This document shows positions 58,801 to 64,000 of a stretch of DNA of 64,000 nucleotides, one piece after another. Origin of the DNA: Lantana camara (taxonomy: Eukaryota; Streptophyta; Magnoliopsida; Lamiales; Verbenaceae); contig CM074858.1 in the NCBI GenBank assembly GCA_037501455.1, positions 47,675,001-47,739,000 on the forward strand. The letters are read 5' to 3'. Position 1 is the stretch's first letter. Each line of letters begins with the position of its first letter. The position numbers were made by a program, and so were the translations under genes. Under the pieces are notes generated by a model that was given only the letters and a program-made list of their open reading frames with translations, searched no databases and was not told the origin of the DNA.

Positions 58801-59833
58801 ACTATTCATGTATCTCCTCAAAACTCCATGAATATGAGCTTAAAATTGGGGATTCATAGCTTAAAATGACACATATTGAATGTACATCACAAATCTAAAC
58901 TCACCTTGTTGAATGGATGGAAGATGGAAGAGATTTGAGCTTGAAATCTCCAAGTAGGGCAAGGTGACGGGATTTTCTGGAGCAGGAGATTCTTGGCTGA
59001 TTTTTCCTTATGTGTGAGGGTTGGTTCAAGGAGATAAGGATCAGTTAAAGGGATGAGTTAGGGTTCCAATACCTCTAACCATGGTTAATTTGGTCAAGGT
59101 TTGAATGAGTTATGGCTCTTTTGGTAAAATGTGGTAGTTTTGGCATCCGTTACCTGTTTCGGTTGAATTTCGGAGGTTCAAATGGTCTTGGAAAAATACG
59201 AGGCTAAGTTTATTGAACCCGAATTTTCATTACGAGTTCAGCGAAGTTGACGAAACTCGAATCCGAGTTTCCTACCTCAAGATATCACATACGGAACCAA
59301 GGGTGCGCTAATTGCCCGTTAGCCCCCGATTTGGTTCCACAAATAAAAATAAATTCGTTACCGCATCAAACGAAGTCGAAAACATAAAACGAGCATATAA
59401 ACATGTTCATAACACATAAATCTACAACGTACTAAATTTTCATGAATTTTCGATATCAAATCATATAAGAACGACACACGATTAAAGCACTCATTCGTAA
59501 ACGTAACAATTTCATAACATTTCAAATTAAATAATAAAATTCAAATTCTATTTTTAAATTAAAACTGAAAGTCACGGTTTTAAACGTGTAAATTAATTAA
59601 TATAATTAAAACATGATTAATTAACATTAATTCTTAATTATCAATTTAAATAAATAATTAACGAAATAAATTATAATAAAATATAATAAAAATTATAAAA
59701 TAATAAAAATTTATATTAGAATTAAATATTTAAAACATTTATAAACAATTAATCGCATAATTAAATAATTTAAATTGTAAAATTTATAAACACATACGAC
59801 ATATTAGTACAAATGAAAAACCGGGGCGTTACA
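55882..59833 (-). mobile_element. Element C, 3' LTR, complete (3.95 kb)
   Basis: On the minus strand it runs from TGTAACGCCCCGG (59833) to GCTCGGGTGCTACA (55882). Its left 830 bp matches 63170-64000 with a few percent difference, so C is older than B. A 12-bp segment present in the right copy (GGCCCGGCGAGT) is missing here. It contains a 28-base C run and GCAGCAGC-rich sequence (58150-58620). The 189-codon minus ORF inside it is not considered a gene. Confidence 0.88.
58284..58311. repeat. Homopolymer run of 28 C
   Basis: An uninterrupted C run is flanked by GCG and CGCGCG. On the minus (sense) strand of element C it is G28. Its length may be uncertain in the assembly. Confidence 0.85.
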
Positions 59834-59834
59834 A

Positions 59835-59868
59835 CCTCTCCCCCTTAAAAGAATCCGTCCTCGGATTC
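59835..59868 (-). promoter_or_regulatory. Polypurine tract and stem-loop of element C
   Basis: The minus strand reads TTTTAAGGGGGAGAGG beside the 3' LTR. Before it (59851-59868), GAATCCGAGGACGGATTC forms a perfect 7-bp stem with loop AGGA, as in element E. Confidence 0.88.
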
Positions 59869-59890
59869 ACTACTCACCCAAACAACTAAT

Positions 59891-60077
59891 GAGAGATTCC
59901 CCGTCTCTCGCAAACAACAAGGAGAGAGCCCCATCTCTCGAGAAACAATGAGAGAACCCCGTCTCTCCAACAACAATGAGAGAACCCCGTCTCTCAAGTA
60001 GCAATGAGAGAACCCCGTCTGTCGCAAGCAAAGGGAGCACCCGGTCTCTCGAACAAAATAAGAGAATCCCCGTCTCT
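59891..60077. repeat. GAGAGA...TCTCTC hairpin array, seven copies (element C)
   Basis: Copies start at 59891, 59922, 59950, 59978, 60006, 60033 and 60060, so the period is 31, 28, 28, 28, 27 and 27 bp. The consensus GAGAGAACCCCGTCTCTC has 6-bp complementary arms. The last copy is AAGAGA...TCTCTT and keeps its pairing. Spacers of about 10 bp are CAA-rich and vary. It lies 22 bp from the polypurine-tract hairpin. Confidence 0.93.
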
Positions 60078-63000
60078 TACAAACAACAACAAAACTAGGA
60101 AGTCTCTAATACTCCCGAGCAACACAACGCAAAACAATAATTAAAGTTACGTAAGACACCCAAACCAGGTAATAGATATCGTCCAAGTTGATTATCAGTT
60201 ACTTCAAATAATTTAACATGATTAGGAAGCAAAGCACCTAACATAAATTTTTTTTTTTTTAAGTTAAATTTGTATGGATGCATGCATCATGAATGCTTCA
60301 GGTACCGTTCACCGTAATTGTATAATTTAGAGCTGTGAGTTTTGTTGCCCAACGCATGATCTGTCCCGAGAGTGAGTGCAGTACTTGTCTTGTCTTTAAA
60401 CTCTTCAGGGTACCCCGACAAAGCAATTGATAGATCCTCTAAGTATTTTATCCTTTATTCTCTTCTGACTTATACTGCTTCCAATCTTCTTCGATCTTTC
60501 ATCATTTCCCATAATCTTCATTCGACCAATCAAATCTTTTTACTTAGTCGAGCTTGAGCTCCCCGAATACCCTTAATCCATCAGTCCCGAAATTAGATCC
60601 ATAGTTATTTCCTTTTTCTCATATCAAGACCTAACATACCATTGAAGATAACTACACTTCGCATCCTTAAAAATTTATTCTCGACCTTAATATATATTAC
60701 CCAAATCTCCTCCTGTCTTTCGTTCAATTCACCCTTCTTATTCTCTTAAAACCTCTAAGGTGAAATTTAGTATTCGGCCCCTACTATTCCTTAATCGAAG
60801 ATAAGATGTTCTTGATGATTCTTGAAGTTTGATTTAAATTTTCCCCATGTTCATCCTTGCCGATTTGTCGCTTCTGGAATCTCTTTCCGAATTCATTGAA
60901 CCAAACTTTATTAACAGCATCCCTTTCTATGTTAACTTGAATCGGTTCCCTCTTGACATCTCAACTTAGGAGTTTCCCAAACTCCTTCGTAACTCCCTTA
61001 TCTTCAAATCAACTTACATACTTAGAATGATTCAACAAGCTATCTTCTCTATTCCCCATGAAATTCTTCAATCCGAATTTAGTGACTCAGCTTCCATTTT
61101 AATAGTTAATCCTTAAAGTCGTCTTATTCATCTCCACTTACCACCATAAAATTCCCGGATCTTCCCTAATTGGATTTTCTTTATTCTATAATTATTTCTT
61201 CGACCCTGACCTCGAGTTTCAATTTTCCTCTTGGTCGTGCCCTCCCCCTTAAATTTTCTGTCCTTACCTGCCAAATTCCATCAATTCTTCTTTTATCGAA
61301 ATTCTTGATGAATAATTTCCATTAAGGAGGATTTTAATCAAAATGGCAACCCCAACGTTTTGCCTTTCAACTTCCCTTCTAATTCGCTTGATGTCCGAAA
61401 CTCCTTTCCTATTCTTGTTCGATTCGAAAACCCCGAAGCCAACTCTAGTCTCGCTTCACTTTCTGAATTCTCGTTTCTATCAATCTATCCCTTACTTGAA
61501 ATTCTTCATTTTCTGAAATCATCTTCCTTATCATGTGCCATACCACTATCTCTTTTCCTCTTAACTCAGATGTGGCCCAGTCGCAGAGATACTTGACAAG
61601 TGAGGTGAAGGAACTTCCTACAAAGTAAACACTAAAATGCATATCGGGTAAAGATGTCAATGCATGTGTCACACTTACAACAAGCAAATATGCCGCACAT
61701 TAGAGCAACGAAATCAATTAGAAATGTACGCACAAACATAAGTAAAGAAGAATAAATAATTGATGCGAAATATGATGCACGTGCTATGAATGTTTTGGAA
61801 CCTGTCACCAATGTGGTAAGTTGTTAGCTCGGTAGCTTCTCTTTGTTCCCCCAACCACGAGGTTACTTTGACTTGCTGATTTTTCCTTGCCTCTCCCACG
61901 GTCTTCAAGTTTCCATGAATCTTTCTGATCACTTGTATCTTCCACAGTCCGGAAGTGCAATTTCTCAATCCCTAACTTCTTCTGCATCCACGGAATTAGC
62001 AACCACATTTCTCCCCGGACATCGCCCTTCAATAATGCCCAACTCTCTTATAAAATTACCCCGACGGTGTTTCCGAATCCTACTCTGAGTCATCACCCTG
62101 ATCAAGATTCCCTTGTTTATCCTTTACGAGTTTAGATTGGGAATAGAACTTGCTTTCCAATTGCTCCCACTTGCGCGCAGGATTTTCTTCCAAAATATCT
62201 TTGCCTTTCTTTACCGTTTCCATTCGTTGCTCCATATTTCCCAATTCACCCCCACAACACGACAATTCAGCTTGGATTTGGAGAATGAACTCAAATCCTG
62301 TCCTTAGCATTATCACCCTCCATGAATTGTATTTATCATATTACTTATCTTTCTTTAACCCCTTCTCGACTTGCTTCCCATCTTAGTAAAAATCCCGAGC
62401 AGCCGAATCCAACCTCTTCCCGATCTTGACCTCTTTTCTATCCATTAGGTTTAGTTAGACATTCCCCTTTTTACGACTCTTGGTGCATAACTACCGCCGA
62501 ACGTGTTTTAGCTTGAATCTTCACAATTCTCGCTATCTCTTCCATAATCTGAACCCTGAGTTAAGGTACCTTCAAAGTTCGTTCACTCCATTCCTTAATT
62601 TGAATGACCCCGTTGAATCCAATTATGGCTTCTTATGTAAGAGAGTCGCATATGCCTAGCTTAGGGTCATAAATATTCTTCGATCAACTCCTATTTCATC
62701 AGGTGTCCCTCTATACTTTCATCTCTGAAATCGAACTTCCAATCATCTCCTAACCCTCGAGGTCTAGCTCTATCTAGAAAGGCCACACATCTCGAATTCT
62801 CTATATTCTTCCCGGGTGTATCCTTCCTATTTTCCATGCCTCAGAGAGGGCTTGCAATAGAGCGTTGTTAGTGTGATACTTGGTCGTGGTTGGATAGTGT
62901 CTTCATAACCTATAAATCAGAACTCATTTCAAGGATATATGCATGCGATTAGTGCATGCTCATAGCACGTATTTGACACGAAAAACACTGATCCAATGCA

Positions 63001-63148
63001 GGAATGCAACAGATAAGTCAACAAAATTCAAAAGGGAAAGCAATACATATTCAAGATCGATGCAATGCACACATTTTCACGTAGTGCCTAAGCCGTGCAA
63101 CCTAGACTGACTCAATCACGACACGAGAACCCGGGTTTTGCAACCCTA

Positions 63149-63161
63149 GGCTCAGATACCA
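63149..63161 (-). promoter_or_regulatory. Primer-binding site of element C (variant)
   Basis: The minus strand reads TGGTATCTGAGCC, one base different from the usual TGGTATCAGAGCC, and lies 8 bp from the right LTR edge. The one mismatch may be decay. Confidence 0.82.
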
Positions 63162-63169
63162 CTTATGGA

Positions 63170-64000
63170 TGTAGAACCCGAGCGCAAGGTACCACATCCC
63201 CCGCACCGAGACCTGACCCGAATATGAAACGGACAATCCATACCCGAGCTACATCACGGCGAACGTGGACATACACACTCGCTAAGCTAGGCGGGAACTA
63301 ACTTTCGCAACCAAAGAGACAACAAAACAGAAAGAATACCGATGCGGAAGCAACATACATCCATCAATAATAGGACAAGCAAATAACAACGGGTTCAACT
63401 AGCATAGGTACCTAATCCCGAAAATCAATAAAATCATAGCACTTAAATTATGGTTTCTTATAAACTCATATATAATTCATGATAGTGGTAACAATCAATA
63501 CCAAATCTTACAACCTCCAACTTAACCAAATCATGGTTCGATATGCAGATGAACAGACTCTGACTTAACCAAAAGACTAACTAAACTGGACTTCCCACCT
63601 AGCACTCCAAACCTGCAGAATACTGAAAACAATCCGGGTTCAGTCTATACGAGACAGGTGGGTATAAAACGAGGCATAAGTAACATATACAATATTATTT
63701 AAACAATCACATGCAAATTATAATCCCAAATGAGGTATTTAGAGCATTTCCCAAGTGGGTGAGATAAATAAGTCATCAAAAGGGATTATAACGTTCATTT
63801 TTCATTAGGTCGTTTGTGGCCCGGCGAGTGGCGTGCATTATCTCCAACCAACACCTCGTCTAGTTCATTTAAACATTCTTTCTTTCTTTCTTTCATTCAT
63901 GCATAACATTCTTTTGTGCACATTCATAAACATTTACACCTTCTTCCTCCCGGTGATGGCCGGGTGATCGGCCCAAACCATCCATTCATTGACCAAAAGG
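63170..64000 (-). mobile_element. Element C, 5' LTR, left 831 bp, continues past the window
   Basis: It begins (in plus direction) TGTAGAACCCGAGCGCAAGG and parallels 55882 onward. Compared with the left copy it keeps the GGCCCGGCGAGT segment near 63820 and differs at scattered positions. Its far end and the flanking target site lie outside the window. Confidence 0.9.

Larger units (their letters stand above)
59834..63169 (-). mobile_element. Element C, non-autonomous internal region
   Basis: About 3.3 kb lies between the LTRs, with PBS at the right and polypurine tract at the left. No gag, protease, reverse transcriptase or integrase motif is found on either strand. The sense strand has only short ORFs, for example 78 codons at 62080-62316 with a Glu/Lys-rich helical composition, 75 at 61805-62032, and a possible start MENRKDTPGK near 62840. 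Landmarks shared with element E include a TACCGTTCACC segment and a TAAACACTAAA...TGTCAATGCA segment, so C and E appear to share an internal layout. Confidence 0.75.

Noticed and set aside
59891..60077. Repeat-spacer pattern that looks CRISPR-like
   Set aside because: The setting is a plant retrotransposon; spacers are about 10 bp and low-complexity, units are hairpins of 18 bp, and no cas gene is present. It is treated as a retrotransposon repeat.

Overview
This window is repeat-dense plant nuclear DNA, probably from a flowering plant. Every recognisable coding sequence belongs to a transposable element: Ty3/gypsy gag-pol with CX2CX4HX4C knuckles, a CACTA (En/Spm) transposase pair and a Ty1/copia scrap. 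No host gene, tRNA, rRNA or CRISPR array is supported. The many long LTRs, nested insertions and C-to-T type nonsense changes suggest old, methylated heterochromatin. The species cannot be named from this sequence. I label the elements A to J.

Left part (1-13255), mostly minus-strand gypsy LTRs. F is a 4.1 kb LTR (99-4247) with its primer-binding site (PBS) at 78-89; its body runs off the left edge. G (4248-6205) is an LTR fragment with its own small hairpin array. E (6206-13255) is a non-autonomous gypsy element with a truncated left LTR, an internal region lacking gag-pol, a PBS and a complete right LTR.

Centre (13256-47488), a layered nest. D is a decayed plus-strand gypsy LTR and gag (13256-16005). 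A CACTA transposon (from 16006) sits in its gag; it holds a decayed TNP2-type transposase gene, a TNPA-like gene and a fragment of copia integrase. Gypsy element A (27161-35187) follows, apparently inserted in the CACTA 3' region. Gypsy element B (35188-47488) is inserted inside A's 3' LTR. B is very young: about six substitutions separate its 3.3 kb LTRs. It has one gag-pol frameshift and an extra intact 208-codon ORF upstream of gag.

Right part (47489-64000). A 0.7 kb LTR piece of the C family is followed by I, a minus-strand LTR element with TGTTGG...CCAACA ends and no coding capacity. Next come the tail of a minus-strand chromovirus polyprotein, two plus-strand LTR pieces (J and H), and C, a second minus-strand non-autonomous gypsy element inserted in H whose right LTR leaves the window.

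Elements A, B, D and F look like potentially coding gypsy lineages. E and C have similar LTR ends, PBS and polypurine tract but no gag-pol, so they would depend on coding relatives in trans; E shares much of its LTR with A. The most unusual signals are small ordered inverted-repeat structures at fixed places in these elements. There is a stem-loop with a compensatory base-pair change just before the polypurine tract of A, B, C and E. Next to it in C and E lies a roughly 28-bp-period array of GAGAGA...TCTCTC hairpins. Inside the A and E LTRs there are three pairs of 16-bp palindromes with a conserved 32-bp pair spacing.
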